Notes: a model not told the origin generated them from the letters alone. Positions 41,940 to 51,571 are shown, counted from the stretch's first letter. The stretch is DNA of 64,000 nt from Curtobacterium sp. VKM Ac-1395 (GCF_015350975.1 NZ_JADKRX010000001.1:62001-126000); one strand, 5' to 3'. Made by a program: numbers and translations.

Positions 41940-44428
41940 CGGGCTACCACTCCCAGGTGTCCGGCGATCGGCAGCCGCACCACCATGGTGAGCCCGCCGC
42001 CCGGGGTGTCGTCGACCTCGATGGTGCCGCCCATCCCCTCGGTGAAGCCCCGTGCCAGTGCCAGTCCGAGCCCCAGCCCGGTGTCGTTGTCGGTGTCGCC
42101 GAGCCGTTGGAAGGGCTGGAACACGTCGTTCCGCTGCACCTCGGGGATGCCCGGTCCGTGGTCCGCGACACGGAGCTCGACCCCGCCGCCGAAGGCGCTC
42201 GCCGCCACCCGGACGCTCGTGCCCTCGGGGCTGTAGCGGACGGCGTTCGCGAGCAGGTTCACGATGACGCGCTGCAGCAGCACGGGGTCGGCCAGCACCG
42301 GCGGCAGGTCCGCCGGCAGGTCGAGGTCGACGTCGTCCGGCCCGAGCTCCAGTTCGTCGAGGGCCGGCGCGACCACGGTCTCCAGCGGCAGCGGCACGGG
42401 TGTGACCGCGAGCACCCCCGCCTGCACCCGCGAGACGTCGAGCAGGTCGCCCAACAGCACCGCGAGCTGACCGAGGCTCTCGTCGGCGGTGGCGAGCAGG
42501 GCCTCCCGGTCGGTCTCCGACAGGCGGATGTCGCTGGCACGGAGGGTCTGCACGGCGGCCGAGGCGGCCGCGATCGGCCGGCGCACGTCGTGGCCGACGG
42601 CCGCGAGGATGGCGCTCCGCACCCGGTCCGCCGCCGCGATCCGCTCGGCGTCCACCGCGGTGCGGGTGAGTGCCCGGTGCTCCAGGGCGGCGTCGATCTG
42701 CTGCTCCACGACCCGCAGCAGGCGGCGCTGGGTCGGGTCGTCGGGTGCGCCGGCGAACTCCAGGACGGCTCCGGACGGGAGGCTCGTGGTGGCGTCCGGC
42801 GCGTCGTCGAACGTCCCCGACGTGGCCGGCACGACGTCGCCCTGGCGGACGCGCAGCCCCGTGAAGCCGAAGGCCTCGCGGGTGCGGTCGACGAGTGCCT
42901 GCAGGGCGTCGTCGCCGCGCAGGACGCTGCCGGCGATCCCGACGAGGAGCCCGGACTCCGCCGCGGCCCGACGAGCCGTCCGGGAGCGGCGCGCGGACCG
43001 GTCCACCACGAAGCTGACGAGCACGGCGCTGATGACGTACATCACCAGGGCGACGAGGTGCCACGGCTGCTGCACGGTGACCTGGTGCAGCGGTTGGACG
43101 AAGAAGAAGTCGAGGCTGAGCCCCGAGAGCACGGCCGCGAACACCGCCGGCAGCATCCCGCCGACCAGCGCGACGACGAGGACGAGCAGCTGGTACGCCA
43201 GGACGTCGACCGTGATCGAGTCCGGGTCGTCGGTGAGGCTGAGCGCCCAGGTGAGCAGCGGCCCCGCGACGAGGGCGAGCACGAACGCGGCGACCACGCG
43301 GCCTCGGGACAGGCTGCCGCCGAGCTTGGGCAGGGCGATCCCGCCGCCGGCGCGCTCGTGCGTGACCACGTGCACGTCGATGTCGCCGGACTCCTGGATC
43401 ACCGTGTTGCCGATGCCCGGACCGGTGACGGCCGCGGTCGCACGGCTGCGGCGGCTGACCCCGATGACGATCTGCGTCGCGTCGATCGACCGGGCGAAGC
43501 GCACCAGCGTCGAGGGCACGTCGTCGCCGACTACCTGGTGGTACGTCCCGCCGAGCTGTTCGAGCAGCGCCCGCTGCTTGCCGAGCGCACCGGGGTGGCG
43601 TTCCCGCAGCCCGTCGTTCGTCGTGACGTGCACCGCCGCGAGCTCCCCGCCCGCCGACCGCGCGGCGATCCGGGCTCCGCGGCGCAGGAGGGTCTCGCCC
43701 TCGGGCCCGCCGGTGAGTGCGACGAGGACGCGCTCGCGGGCCTCCCACCGGTGGTCGATCCCGTGTTCGGCGCGGTAGCGCTTGAGCGCGTCGTCGACCT
43801 CGTCGGCCAGCCAGAGCAGGGCGATCTCGCGCAGGGCGGTGAGGTTGCCGAGGCGGAAGTAGTTCGACAGCGCGGCGTCGATCCGGGCGGCCGGGTAGAC
43901 CAGCCCGTCGGACAGCCGCTCGCGGAGGGCCTGCGGCGACAGGTCGACGACCTCGATCTGGTCGGCGGCGCGGACCACGGCGTCCGGGACGGTCTCCCGC
44001 TGGACGGTGCCGGTGATCTCGCGCACGACGTCCCCGAGGGACTGCATGTGCTGGATGTTCACCGTCGAGATGACGTCGATGCCCGCGGCGAGCAGGGCTT
44101 CCACGTCCTGCCAGCGCTTCTCGTGCGGGCCGCCGGGGGCGTTCGTGTGGGCGAGCTCGTCGACCAGGGCGACGTCGGGCCGGCGTGCGACGACGGCTGC
44201 GAGGTCCAGGTCGTCGAGCTCGACGCCGCGGTGCTGTTCGGTGCGGCGGGGCACGACCTCGAGCCCGTCGACGAGCGCGGCGGTGGCGGCGCGGCCGTGG
44301 GTCTCGACGACGGCGACGACCACGTCACGGCCCTCGGCACGCAGGCGGCGCCCCTCTTCGAGCATCGTGAAGGTCTTGCCGACGCCGGGTGCGGCACCGA
44401 GCAGGACCCGCAGCTTCCCTCGCTTCAC
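41936..44428 (-). CDS. kdpD: potassium sensor histidine kinase KdpD
   Basis: The 830-aa protein starts (GTG) with the KdpD N-terminal domain and Walker A GAAPGVGKT at 11-19, followed by DELAHTNAPGG. A universal-stress-protein-like domain (~230-360), four TM helices of the DUF4118 type (~380-480), a GAF-like part, the phosphoacceptor His613 in AAVGHDVRRPIAAA and a HATPase domain with GPGIP and GLGLGLALARG complete it. It senses low K+ or turgor and phosphorylates KdpE. The GTG start is supported by GAGAGGA upstream. It is separated from kdpC by 162 bp containing repeat A4. Confidence 0.96.
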   Translation of the reverse strand: MKRGKLRVLLGAAPGVGKTFTMLEEGRRLRAEGRDVVVAVVETHGRAATAALVDGLEVVPRRTEQHRGVELDDLDLAAVVARRPDVALVDELAHTNAPGGPHEKRWQDVEALLAAGIDVISTVNIQHMQSLGDVVREITGTVQRETVPDAVVRAADQIEVVDLSPQALRERLSDGLVYPAARIDAALSNYFRLGNLTALREIALLWLADEVDDALKRYRAEHGIDHRWEARERVLVALTGGPEGETLLRRGARIAARSAGGELAAVHVTTNDGLRERHPGALGKQRALLEQLGGTYHQVVGDDVPSTLVRFARSIDATQIVIGVSRRSRATAAVTGPGIGNTVIQESGDIDVHVVTHERAGGGIALPKLGGSLSRGRVVAAFVLALVAGPLLTWALSLTDDPDSITVDVLAYQLLVLVVALVGGMLPAVFAAVLSGLSLDFFFVQPLHQVTVQQPWHLVALVMYVISAVLVSFVVDRSARRSRTARRAAAESGLLVGIAGSVLRGDDALQALVDRTREAFGFTGLRVRQGDVVPATSGTFDDAPDATTSLPSGAVLEFAGAPDDPTQRRLLRVVEQQIDAALEHRALTRTAVDAERIAAADRVRSAILAAVGHDVRRPIAAASAAVQTLRASDIRLSETDREALLATADESLGQLAVLLGDLLDVSRVQAGVLAVTPVPLPLETVVAPALDELELGPDDVDLDLPADLPPVLADPVLLQRVIVNLLANAVRYSPEGTSVRVAASAFGGGVELRVADHGPGIPEVQRNDVFQPFQRLGDTDNDTGLGLGLALARGFTEGMGGTIEVDDTPGGGLTMVVRLPIAGHLGVVAR

Positions 44429-44485
44429 GTGCTCATCCTCTCGCGTGCTGCCGTGGTCGTGGTGGTGGTGCGGGCGGGCCCCTTC

Positions 44486-44555
44486 GCAGAACACCGGTGT
44501 TCGTCGGTCGCACCGCGATTTCCCGCGGCGCGGAGGATGAACACCGGTGTCTTGC
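44486..44555. repeat. dispersed palindromic repeat family A, copy A4 (inside the kdp locus)
   Basis: This 70-bp copy has ACACCGGTGT at 44491-44500 and 44541-44550. It begins GCAGA and ends CTTGC. Unlike A2 and A3 it lies between two same-strand genes, kdpC and kdpD, where it could act as an RNA hairpin that separates transport-gene from regulator-gene expression. Confidence 0.9.
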
Positions 44556-44590
44556 AGAGGGGGTGGGGGGTTACGGAAGGGGTCCCCGGG

Positions 44591-45193
44591 TCAGGACAGC
44601 GTCGCCAGGGCCAGGTTCAGCTCCAGGACGTTGACCGCGGGGCCCCCGAGGACGCCGAGCTGGCGGGACTCGGTGTGCGCGGCGACCAGGGCACGGACCC
44701 GCGACTCGGACAGCCCCCGGGCCTCGGCCACCCGGGCGACCTGCAGGCGGGCGTACTCGGGGCTGACGTCCGGGTCGAGGCCGGAGCCCGACGCCGTCAC
44801 CGCGTCCGCGGGCACGTCGGCGGCTGCGACCCCGTCGGCCTTCGCGACCGCCGCACGACGCTCCTCGATGGCCTTGGTCAGGTCGGGGTTGCTCGGCCCG
44901 AGGTTCGACCCGGACGAGGCACCGGCGTCGTACCCCTCCTCGCCGGCCGCCGACGGACGGGTCTGGAACCAACGGTCGGCGTCCTTGCCGCTGACCGCCT
45001 GCCCGATGAGGGAGGAGCCGACGACCTTCCCGGACGCGTCGGTGACCATCGAGCCGTTGGCCTGGTCGTGGAAGGCGACCTGCCCGACGCCGAACACCGC
45101 GAGCGGGTAGGCGACGCCGAGCACGACGGTGGCGAGGACGGTGAGGCGGACGGCCACACCGAGTGAACGGACGGAACTGCGTGGTGATGCCAT
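44591..45193 (-). CDS. kdpC: K+-transporting ATPase subunit KdpC
   Basis: The 200-aa protein has one N-terminal TM helix (LTVLATVVLGVAYPLAVFGVGQVAF, in part, ~17-41), SSLIGQAV, WFQTRPSAAG and SGSNLGPSNPDL, then SGLDPDVSPEYARLQVARVAEARGLSE (in part) and the ending VLELNLAL. All are KdpC hallmarks. It stabilises the KdpFABC complex and aids ATP binding. The ATG is 5 bp after the kdpB stop. Confidence 0.96.
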   Translation of the reverse strand: MASPRSSVRSLGVAVRLTVLATVVLGVAYPLAVFGVGQVAFHDQANGSMVTDASGKVVGSSLIGQAVSGKDADRWFQTRPSAAGEEGYDAGASSGSNLGPSNPDLTKAIEERRAAVAKADGVAAADVPADAVTASGSGLDPDVSPEYARLQVARVAEARGLSESRVRALVAAHTESRQLGVLGGPAVNVLELNLALATLS

Positions 45194-45198
45194 GGTGT

Positions 45199-47340
45199 TC
45201 AGAACCCCGGGATGAGACCGACGACGAGGTCGATCAGCTTGATGCCGATGAAGGGGACGATGACGCCGCCGAGCCCGTAGACGAGCAGGTTGCGGCCGAG
45301 GATCGACGACGCCGAGGCTGCGCGGTACTTGACGCCACGCAGGGACAGCGGGATGAGCGCCACGATGACGAGCGCGTTGAAGATGATCGCCGACAGGATC
45401 GCCGACGCCGGGCTGTGCAGGCCCATGACGTTGAGCGCAGCGAGGCCCGGGAACACGGCCTGGAACATCGCCGGGATGATCGCGAAGTACTTCGCGACGT
45501 CGTTGGCGATCGAGAACGTGGTCAGTGCCCCGCGGGTGATGAGCAGCTGCTTGCCGATCCGGACGACGTCGATGAGCTTCGTCGGGTCCGAGTCGAGGTC
45601 GACCATGTTGCCGGCCTCCTTCGCCGCGGTCGTCCCGGTGTTCATCGCGACGCCGACGTCCGCCTGCGCCAGGGCCGGGGCGTCGTTCGTGCCGTCGCCC
45701 GTCATCGCGACGAGGTTGCCGCCCTCCTGCTCCCGGCGGATGAGCGCGAGCTTGTCCTCCGGGGTGGCCTCGGCGAGGTAGTCGTCGACACCGGCCTCGG
45801 CGGCGATCGCCTTCGCGGTGCGGGGGTTGTCGCCGGTGATCATCACCGTGCGGATGCCCATCGACCGCAGCTCGCCGAAGCGCTCCGCCAGACCGTCCTT
45901 CACGACGTCCTTGAGGTGCACGACACCGAGCAGCGCGACCGCGCCGGACGCCGATCGCCGACCGACCACGAGCGGGGTGCCGCCCTGGTCGGAGATCTCC
46001 GCGACCGTGGCGTCGACGGCCGCGACGAGACCGGCATCGGAGGTGTCAGCCCACGCCAGCACTGCTGCCGCGGCACCCTTGCGCACCGAGGAGCCGTCGG
46101 GCAGGTCGACGCCGGACATGCGCGTCTGCGCGGTGAACGGCACCTCGACCCCGCCCTCGGGCAGGGGCGTCGTGATCCCGGCAGCGCTCGCCAGGTCCAC
46201 GATCGACCGGCCCTCGGGCGTGCCGTCGGCAGCGCTCGACAGTGCGGCGGCCGCCATCAGCTCGGCCTCGGTCACCCCGGGCACGGGCACCACGCGGGAG
46301 GCCCGGCGGTTGCCGTACGTGATCGTGCCGGTCTTGTCGAGGAGCAGCGTGGTGATGTCACCGGCGGCCTCGACCGCGCGGCCCGACATCGCGAGCACGT
46401 TGTGCTGCACGAGCCGGTCCATGCCGGCGATGCCGATCGCGGAGAGCAGGGCGCCGATGGTGGTCGGGATGAGGCAGACGAGCAGGGCGATGAGCACCGT
46501 GATGCTGACCGTCGCACCGACCATGCCGGCGATGGGCTGCATCGTCAGGCAGACGATGACGAAGACGATCGACAGCGACGCGAGCAGGATGTTCAGCGCG
46601 ATCTCGTTCGGCGTCTTCTGCCGGGCAGCGCCCTCGACGAGCCGGATCATCCGGTCGATGAAGGTCTCACCGGGGGTCGAGGTGATGCGCACCACGACGC
46701 GGTCCGACAGCACCCGGGTGCCGCCCGTGACGGCGCTGCGGTCACCACCGGACTCGCGGATCACCGGCGCGGACTCCCCCGTGACGGCGGACTCGTCGAC
46801 CGAGGCGATGCCGTCGATCACGTCGCCGTCACCTGGCACCACCTCGCCGGCGACCACCACGACGACGTCGCCCTTGGCGAGGTCGACGGACGCGACGTCC
46901 TCCGTGGCGTTCACGACGGCCGCCGGGTCGGCAGCGGAGTAGTCGATGACGCGGCGCGCGCTCGTGGTCGAGCGGGTCTTCCGCAGGGTGTCGGCCTGGG
47001 CCTTGCCCCGGCCCTCCGCGACGGACTCCGCCAGGTTGGCGAACACGACGGTCAACCAGAGCCAGACGGCGATCGCGATGGTGAAGGAGGACGGGACGGG
47101 CGCGGCGGACTCCGCCGAGCCTCCAGACCGGGTGAAGGGCTCGACGACGGCGGTGACCGTCGTCAGGGCCGCGCCCACCTCCACGATGAACATGACGGGG
47201 TTCTTCCACATGAGCCGCGGGTCGAGCTTGCGGAACGCGCCCGGGAGGCCCGCCACCAGTTGACGGGGCCCGAAGGCGGATGAGCGGGTGGCCGGCCGGG
47301 AGGCCGCGGTCACCTCCGGTTCGGAGGTCTCGATGGTCAT
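45199..47340 (-). CDS. kdpB: K+-transporting P-type ATPase catalytic subunit KdpB
   Basis: The 713-aa P-type ATPase has the phosphorylation motif DKTGTIT with Asp335, the actuator loop [27 protein letters not shown] and the hinge [18 protein letters not shown]. KdpB-specific features include [19 protein letters not shown] and the ending [12 protein letters not shown]. It hydrolyses ATP to drive K+ uptake with KdpA. Its start overlaps the kdpA stop by 4 bp (ATGA). Confidence 0.97.
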   Translation of the reverse strand: MTIETSEPEVTAASRPATRSSAFGPRQLVAGLPGAFRKLDPRLMWKNPVMFIVEVGAALTTVTAVVEPFTRSGGSAESAAPVPSSFTIAIAVWLWLTVVFANLAESVAEGRGKAQADTLRKTRSTTSARRVIDYSAADPAAVVNATEDVASVDLAKGDVVVVVAGEVVPGDGDVIDGIASVDESAVTGESAPVIRESGGDRSAVTGGTRVLSDRVVVRITSTPGETFIDRMIRLVEGAARQKTPNEIALNILLASLSIVFVIVCLTMQPIAGMVGATVSITVLIALLVCLIPTTIGALLSAIGIAGMDRLVQHNVLAMSGRAVEAAGDITTLLLDKTGTITYGNRRASRVVPVPGVTEAELMAAAALSSAADGTPEGRSIVDLASAAGITTPLPEGGVEVPFTAQTRMSGVDLPDGSSVRKGAAAAVLAWADTSDAGLVAAVDATVAEISDQGGTPLVVGRRSASGAVALLGVVHLKDVVKDGLAERFGELRSMGIRTVMITGDNPRTAKAIAAEAGVDDYLAEATPEDKLALIRREQEGGNLVAMTGDGTNDAPALAQADVGVAMNTGTTAAKEAGNMVDLDSDPTKLIDVVRIGKQLLITRGALTTFSIANDVAKYFAIIPAMFQAVFPGLAALNVMGLHSPASAILSAIIFNALVIVALIPLSLRGVKYRAASASSILGRNLLVYGLGGVIVPFIGIKLIDLVVGLIPGF

Positions 47341-49025
47341 CGAACCAGTCCTTCTGCGAGGGGTCCCAGTGCGAGCACCGGGAAGTACGTGAGTGCGGTG
47401 ACGATGACGGCGACGCCACCGAGCAGGCCGATGAACAGCGGCCGGTGCGTGGGCAGGGTCCCGACCGTGGCGGGGACCTTCTCCTGCTTGGCGAGCGACC
47501 CGGCGAGCGCCAGGACGAAGACCATCGGCACGAAGCGACCGAGCAGCATCGCGACGCCGAGCGCGGAGTTCATCCACGTCGTGTTCGCGGTCAGACCGCC
47601 GAAGGCCGAGCCGTTGTTGTTGCCGGCGCTGGTGAAGGCGTAGAGCAGCTCGGACAGGCCGTGGTTGCCGGGGTTGAAGACCGACGTGCCGAGGACCTGC
47701 TCGCGGACGCCGGGGATGACGAGCGAGAGCGCCGTCCCGAGCAGGACCACGGTCGGGGTGACCAGGATGTAGAGCGCGGCGAAGGTCATCTCCTTCGCGC
47801 GGATCTTCTTGCCGAGGTACTCCGGCGTGCGGCCGACGAGCAGCCCGCCGATGAACACCGTGATCACGGCGAGGACGAGCATGCCGTACAGACCGGACCC
47901 GACGCCGCCGGGGGTGACCTCGCCGAGCATCATGTTCAGCATCGCCATCATGCCGCCGAGCGGGGTGAAGCTGTCGAACATGGCGTTCACGGCCCCGGTC
48001 GAGGTGGCGGTCGACGTCGTGCCGAACAGCGTGGAGCCGAGGATGCCGAAGCGGACCTCCTTGCCCTCCATCGCGGCACCGGCAGCGTGGGTGGCCACGC
48101 CGCCGCCGGCGAGTTCGGCGATCGACATCGCCGACAGGGACACGAGGAAGATCGCGCCCATCACGGCGAGGATCGCGTAGCCCTGGCGGTGGTCGCCGAC
48201 CATCCGGCCGAAGGCCCGCGGCAGGGAGAACGGGATGACGAGCATGAGGAAGACCTCGAGGAGGCTCGTCCACGCCTGCGGGTTCTCGAACGGGTGCGCT
48301 GAGTTCGCGTTGAAGTAGCCGCCACCGTTCGTGCCGAGGAGCTTGATGGCCTCCTGCGAGGCGACGAAGCCGTCCGGGATGTGCTGGGTGCCGCCGGTCA
48401 ACGTCGTGACGTCGGTGCCGGCGCCCCAGGACTGGATGACACCGCCCGCGACCAGGACGAGTGCGAACACGAAGGACAGCGGCAGGAGCAGCCGGCCCGT
48501 GCCGCGCACGACGTCGACCCAGACGTTGCCGAGCGTGCCGGTGTTGCGCCGGGCGAACCCGCGCACCAGGGCCACGGCGACCGCGAGGCCCACGGCTGCC
48601 GACAGGAAGTTCTGCACGGCGAGGCCGGCCATCTGCACGGAGTACCCGAGGGTGACCTCCGGCGAGTAGGACTGCCAGTTCGTGTTGGAGACGAACGACG
48701 CCGCCGTGTTGAACGCGAGCGACGGGCCGACGGCCGGCAGCCCGAGGTCACCCGGCAGGACGACCTGGATGCGCTGCAGGAGGTAGACGAGCAGCACGCC
48801 GACGACGCTGATGAGCAGCACGCCGCGGAGGTAGGCCGGCCAGGACTGCTCGGCGTCGGGCTCGACGCCGATGAGCCGGTACACGACCCGTTCGACCCGG
48901 CCGTGGTGCTTGGACTCGAACACGCGGGCGATCCAGTCGCCGAGCGGCCGGTACGCGACCACGAGCAGCAGCACGAGGACGGCGACCTGGGCGATGCCGG
49001 CCCACGTCTGTGCGCTCCCGCCCAT
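47337..49025 (-). CDS. kdpA: K+-transporting ATPase channel-like subunit KdpA
   Basis: The 562-aa membrane protein has ten predicted TM helices and the four selectivity-filter-like segments of KdpA, including [33 protein letters not shown] (in part) and [14 protein letters not shown]. It binds and conducts K+. Its ATG overlaps the kdpF stop by 1 nt (TGATG), so translation is coupled. Confidence 0.97.
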   Translation of the reverse strand: MGGSAQTWAGIAQVAVLVLLLVVAYRPLGDWIARVFESKHHGRVERVVYRLIGVEPDAEQSWPAYLRGVLLISVVGVLLVYLLQRIQVVLPGDLGLPAVGPSLAFNTAASFVSNTNWQSYSPEVTLGYSVQMAGLAVQNFLSAAVGLAVAVALVRGFARRNTGTLGNVWVDVVRGTGRLLLPLSFVFALVLVAGGVIQSWGAGTDVTTLTGGTQHIPDGFVASQEAIKLLGTNGGGYFNANSAHPFENPQAWTSLLEVFLMLVIPFSLPRAFGRMVGDHRQGYAILAVMGAIFLVSLSAMSIAELAGGGVATHAAGAAMEGKEVRFGILGSTLFGTTSTATSTGAVNAMFDSFTPLGGMMAMLNMMLGEVTPGGVGSGLYGMLVLAVITVFIGGLLVGRTPEYLGKKIRAKEMTFAALYILVTPTVVLLGTALSLVIPGVREQVLGTSVFNPGNHGLSELLYAFTSAGNNNGSAFGGLTANTTWMNSALGVAMLLGRFVPMVFVLALAGSLAKQEKVPATVGTLPTHRPLFIGLLGGVAVIVTALTYFPVLALGPLAEGLVR

Positions 49026-49114
49026 CAGAACTGCTCGGGGCGCACGAGCGCCCAGACGAGGTACACGACAGCGGCGATGCCGAGGACGGCGGCGACGACG
49101 GTGATGGCGATCAC
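49025..49114 (-). CDS. kdpF: small membrane subunit KdpF
   Basis: The 29-aa product, [20 protein letters not shown] followed by WALVRPEQF, is one TM helix with the KdpF-type RPEQF end. It stabilises the KdpFABC complex. The GTG start overlaps the stop of an upstream 27-aa ORF by 4 nt (GTGA) and its own stop overlaps the kdpA start by 1 nt. Confidence 0.92.
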   Translation of the reverse strand: MIAITVVAAVLGIAAVVYLVWALVRPEQF

Positions 49115-49194
49115 AGTCGCTCCACCCCCTTGGCGATCAGTGTCACGACGCCGAACACGGCGAGGACACCGGCGACGACGAAGACGTCGAACAC
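49111..49194 (-). CDS. 27-aa membrane microprotein ahead of kdpF
   Basis: A GTG at 49194 is preceded by AGGAG with 6-nt spacing and opens a 27-codon frame: [20 protein letters not shown] then AKGVERL. It is a single hydrophobic helix with a charged cytoplasm-type tail. Its TGA overlaps the kdpF GTG (GTGA), matching the coupling used throughout the kdp operon. The composition and length resemble KdpF, but the sequence is different, so it could be a second KdpF-like subunit or a regulator of the pump. It is too short for routine gene calling. Confidence 0.72.
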   Translation of the reverse strand: MFDVFVVAGVLAVFGVVTLIAKGVERL

Positions 49195-49281
49195 GTGGGA
49201 CTCCTGGAGGTCATCGATGCCCGCGGCAGGTGCCGTGGGCCGCACCGGTTGGGGTGCGTTGACGATGGTGTCCCCGGGGGC

Positions 49282-49317
49282 GGCGTCAGCCAGCCGTCCT
49301 AACGGTTCCCTGACGCC
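49282..49317 (-). promoter_or_regulatory. dyad upstream of the kdp operon, candidate KdpE site
   Basis: GGCGTCAG (49282-49289) and CTGACGCC (49310-49317) are 8-bp inverted repeats separated by 20 nt, ~90-120 nt upstream of the first kdp ORF. It may be the KdpE operator or a leader hairpin. The rest of the 180-bp divergent gap holds the -10 (TACGCT 49362-49367) of the plus-strand membrane gene. Confidence 0.45.
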
Positions 49318-49374
49318 CCACTGCTCGACGCATGCGCCGCGCTAACACCTGGGCGGCGGCCTACGCTCGGGAGC

Positions 49375-49713
49375 ATGGTGCTCGTCCCGCCGTCCGCCCG
49401 ACCCGGCCACACCGCGGCCTCCGTCTCGCTGGCATTGCTCCTGCTCGCGATCGTCGTGCTCGCCGTGCTCTGGGGGGTCGTGTTCGGACCGCTGTGGCTG
49501 GTCGGCGAGGAACGGCAGCTGCTGCTCTGGTACTGGGTGGCGCCGATCTCCGTGGTGCCGTGGATGGTCGCCGTCGCGGGGACCGTGGTGGCAGCGGTCG
49601 GGTGGGCGCGGAGTCGGGAGCGCCGGGCAGCCGTCCTGACCATCGCGGGGGGCCTGGTGGTCGTGCTGGCTCCGCTGGCGATGTGGTTCGGCGGCCCGTT
49701 CACAGCAGCGTGA
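49375..49713 (+). CDS. small membrane protein of unknown function
   Basis: The 112-aa protein has three predicted TM helices: ~16-40 (VSLALLLLAIVVLAVLWGVVF), ~50-75 (LLLWYWVAPISVVPWMVAVAG) and ~88-106. A basic RSRERR loop sits between TM2 and TM3. No family was recognised. TACGCT (49362-49367) ends 7 nt before the ATG, suggesting a leaderless mRNA. It is divergent from the kdp operon, which might hint at a link to ion or turgor physiology, but nothing in the sequence shows it. Confidence 0.7.
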   Translation: MVLVPPSARPGHTAASVSLALLLLAIVVLAVLWGVVFGPLWLVGEERQLLLWYWVAPISVVPWMVAVAGTVVAAVGWARSRERRAAVLTIAGGLVVVLAPLAMWFGGPFTAA

Positions 49714-49795
49714 CCACCGGCTGCTGACGACGCCGCTCAAGCCGGCCCGCGGGGAAGGTGTCAGCGGCACGGCATACCGAATTCCGTTCCGGCGT

Positions 49796-49870
49796 GTGAC
49801 GGATCTGGTTCGCGATCCTCGGGGATCGTCGACCGGATCCATCACGGCGCCCGCGGAACTCGGCCGTCCG
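49796..49870 (+). repeat. palindromic repeat family B, copy B1
   Basis: The 51-bp core (49796-49846) folds on itself: the GTGACGGATCTGGTTCGCGA arm with GGATCC pairs with GGATCGTCGACCGGATC then CATCAC around a TCGG tetraloop. A further ~24 bp (to GGCCGTCCG) is shared with copy B2. Copy B2 at 51467 has the same orientation. It lies in the 250-bp gap between the small membrane gene and the WYL regulator; nothing else was seen there. Confidence 0.88.
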
Positions 49871-49963
49871 GCAGCGCGGCAGATTGGCAGCGCGGCGGCG
49901 GAGCCTCCGACGGGAGATGGTGTTGATCGCCCTCGATGCCCCTGCGGCGCAGGGTGCCAGGTC

Positions 49964-50923
49964 CTAGGTCGCGGCAGCGGACAGGCGGTCGGCAAGCGTG
50001 CGGGTCGCGGCGCGGAGCTCCAGCGGGCCGAGGACGTCGAACACCGCGTCGAAGGCGGCGGCCTTCGCTGCGAGGGCGGTCCACGACCAGGAGCCCAGCG
50101 TGAGGCGGCAGCGATCGGGGCCGAGGTCCTCGAGGTGGGCGTCGGGCTCGAGGTACGGCGCGACCTGACGGGCGGGGACGTGCAGCACGACGGTGCCCGT
50201 GCAGGGCCAGGCGTCGACGACGTCCGAGCCCTTGAAGCGTGCGGCGACGAAGGCGGCCGGGTCACCGCCGGGGATCGGTCTCGGGGTGAAGTGCCGCCCG
50301 GTCGGGGTCCGCGGGCGCAGCCGGTCGATGCGGTAGGTGCGCCAGTCCCCGTCGCCGGCCTCGCTGTCCCGTGCCAGCAGGTACCACCGGCCGTTCCGCG
50401 CCACGACGGCGTGCGGCTCGACGCGGCGGGGCGGGCGGTCGTGCTGGTCGTCGGAGCCGTAGGTGAAGCGCAGGACCTGGTGCGTGCGGACGGCGTCGCT
50501 CACCGCCACCAGGACCTCGGGGTCGACGGTCGTCGTGCCCGGGGTGCTGACGACCTCGACCGCGTCGACGCGGTGTCGGAGCCGCGGCGGCATCACCTGA
50601 CGGACCGCGGCGAGTGCCCGCACGGCCGACTCCGCGATGTCCGCACCGGAGGCGGGAGCGACGGCCAGGGCGAGGGCGATCGCCACGGCCTGCTCGTCGT
50701 CGAAGAGCAGCGGTGGGAGCTCCGAGCCGGCGGACAGGCGGTAGCCGCCGGCCGGGCCCTTGAGTGCCTCGACCCGGTAGCCGAGTCCGCGGAGCCGGTC
50801 CACGTCACGCCGGACTGTCCTCGGGCTGACGTCGAGGCGCTCGGCGAGGACGTCGCCCGGCCAGTCGCGGCGCACCTGCAACAGCGAGAGCAGCGCGAGC
50901 ATGCGCGAGGACGGTCCGGACAT
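49964..50923 (-). CDS. WYL-domain (YafY-type) transcriptional regulator
   Basis: The 319-aa protein has an N-terminal HTH_11 (~5-60: MLALLSLLQVRRDWPGDVLAERLDVSPRTVRRDV in part, then LGYRVEALKGPAGGYRLSAG) and a central WYL domain with NGRWYLLARDSE and YRIDRL (~175-200). A C-terminal WCX-like region follows. WYL regulators bind ligands or nucleic acids and often control stress or defence genes; the YafY type is commonly divergent from a small metabolic gene. Here it is divergent from a VOC gene. CATACT (50935-50930, minus) ends 6 nt before the ATG. Confidence 0.9.
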   Translation of the reverse strand: MSGPSSRMLALLSLLQVRRDWPGDVLAERLDVSPRTVRRDVDRLRGLGYRVEALKGPAGGYRLSAGSELPPLLFDDEQAVAIALALAVAPASGADIAESAVRALAAVRQVMPPRLRHRVDAVEVVSTPGTTTVDPEVLVAVSDAVRTHQVLRFTYGSDDQHDRPPRRVEPHAVVARNGRWYLLARDSEAGDGDWRTYRIDRLRPRTPTGRHFTPRPIPGGDPAAFVAARFKGSDVVDAWPCTGTVVLHVPARQVAPYLEPDAHLEDLGPDRCRLTLGSWSWTALAAKAAAFDAVFDVLGPLELRAATRTLADRLSAAAT

Positions 50924-50985
50924 GGCTCGAGTATGACCGGAGAAGAGGACACGATCTGACCGCTTCGACCGGCAGGGTGAGGCCC

Positions 50986-51429
50986 ATGACGATCATCACG
51001 ACTCCCCACCTCAACTTCGACGGCGACGCCCGGGCGGCGCTCGACTTCTACGCAGCAGCACTCGGCACCGAGGCCACGGCGGTGACCTACGGCCAGATGG
51101 GCGCCTCGGACGACCCGGCGTGGGCGGACCGGATCGTGTTCGGCCAGGTCGAGTCCGCGCACGGCGTCCGGGTCATGGCGTTCGACGTCTGGCCGGGCCA
51201 GCCGTGGGACCAGGGCGTGAACGCGTCGTACGTGTACCTGCACGGCGACGACGCGGACGAGGTCACCGCGGTCTGGGACGGCCTGTCCGAGGGCGCCGAG
51301 GTCCGGCAGCCGCTCGCCCCGTCCGCCTGGGCACCGCTCGCCGGGCAGCTCCGAGACCGCTTCGGCGTGATCTGGGCGCTCGACGTCGCGCCCGACACCG
51401 CATCCGGCGCTCCGGCGACCGACAGCTGA
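50986..51429 (+). CDS. VOC-superfamily (PhnB-like) protein
   Basis: The 147-aa protein has the PhnB/3-demethylubiquinone-methyltransferase-like VOC fold: TPHLNFDGDARAALDFYAAALGT opening (in part), VRVMAFDVWPGQP, NASYVYLHGDDADEVTAVWDGLSEGA (in part), and the FGVIWALDV end. Members of this group often pair with YafY-type regulators and may bind small ligands or metals, with unknown catalysis. ATG 50986 was preferred to GTG 50977 because AGGGTGAGG sits at ribosome-binding distance. The pair is flanked by repeats B1 and B2. Confidence 0.87.
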   Translation: MTIITTPHLNFDGDARAALDFYAAALGTEATAVTYGQMGASDDPAWADRIVFGQVESAHGVRVMAFDVWPGQPWDQGVNASYVYLHGDDADEVTAVWDGLSEGAEVRQPLAPSAWAPLAGQLRDRFGVIWALDVAPDTASGAPATDS

Positions 51430-51466
51430 CACCGGGGCACTCGGACGACCGTTCCTTTTCTGGGCG

Positions 51467-51541
51467 GTGACGGATCCGGTTCGCGATCCTCGGGGATCGT
51501 GGACCGGATTCGTCACGGTGCGCGCGGAACATGGCCGTCCG
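51467..51541 (+). repeat. palindromic repeat family B, copy B2
   Basis: The core 51467-51517 opens GTGACGGATCCGGTTCGCGA, has the GATCC-TCGG-GGATC hairpin tip, and closes ACCGGATTCGTCAC. It matches B1 at about 90 percent over 51 bp, with a shared 24-bp extension (GCGCGGAAC, GGCCGTCCG). It lies between the VOC gene and the convergent RlmA-like gene. Confidence 0.88.
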
Positions 51542-51571
51542 TCGCGCGGCCACACGCCCCGGTCGCTCCAC

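Noticed and set aside
49714..49795. Possible small gene between the 112-aa membrane protein and repeat B1.
   Set aside because: No start codon with a ribosome site or -10 at leaderless distance opens a frame of useful length.
50977..50985. GTG start for the VOC gene at 50977.
   Set aside because: The ATG at 50986 has AGGGTGAGG at ribosome-binding distance and matches the family start.
49796..51541. Family B repeats as ends of an insertion sequence.
   Set aside because: They are direct rather than inverted repeats, no transposase lies between them, and each is itself a hairpin.
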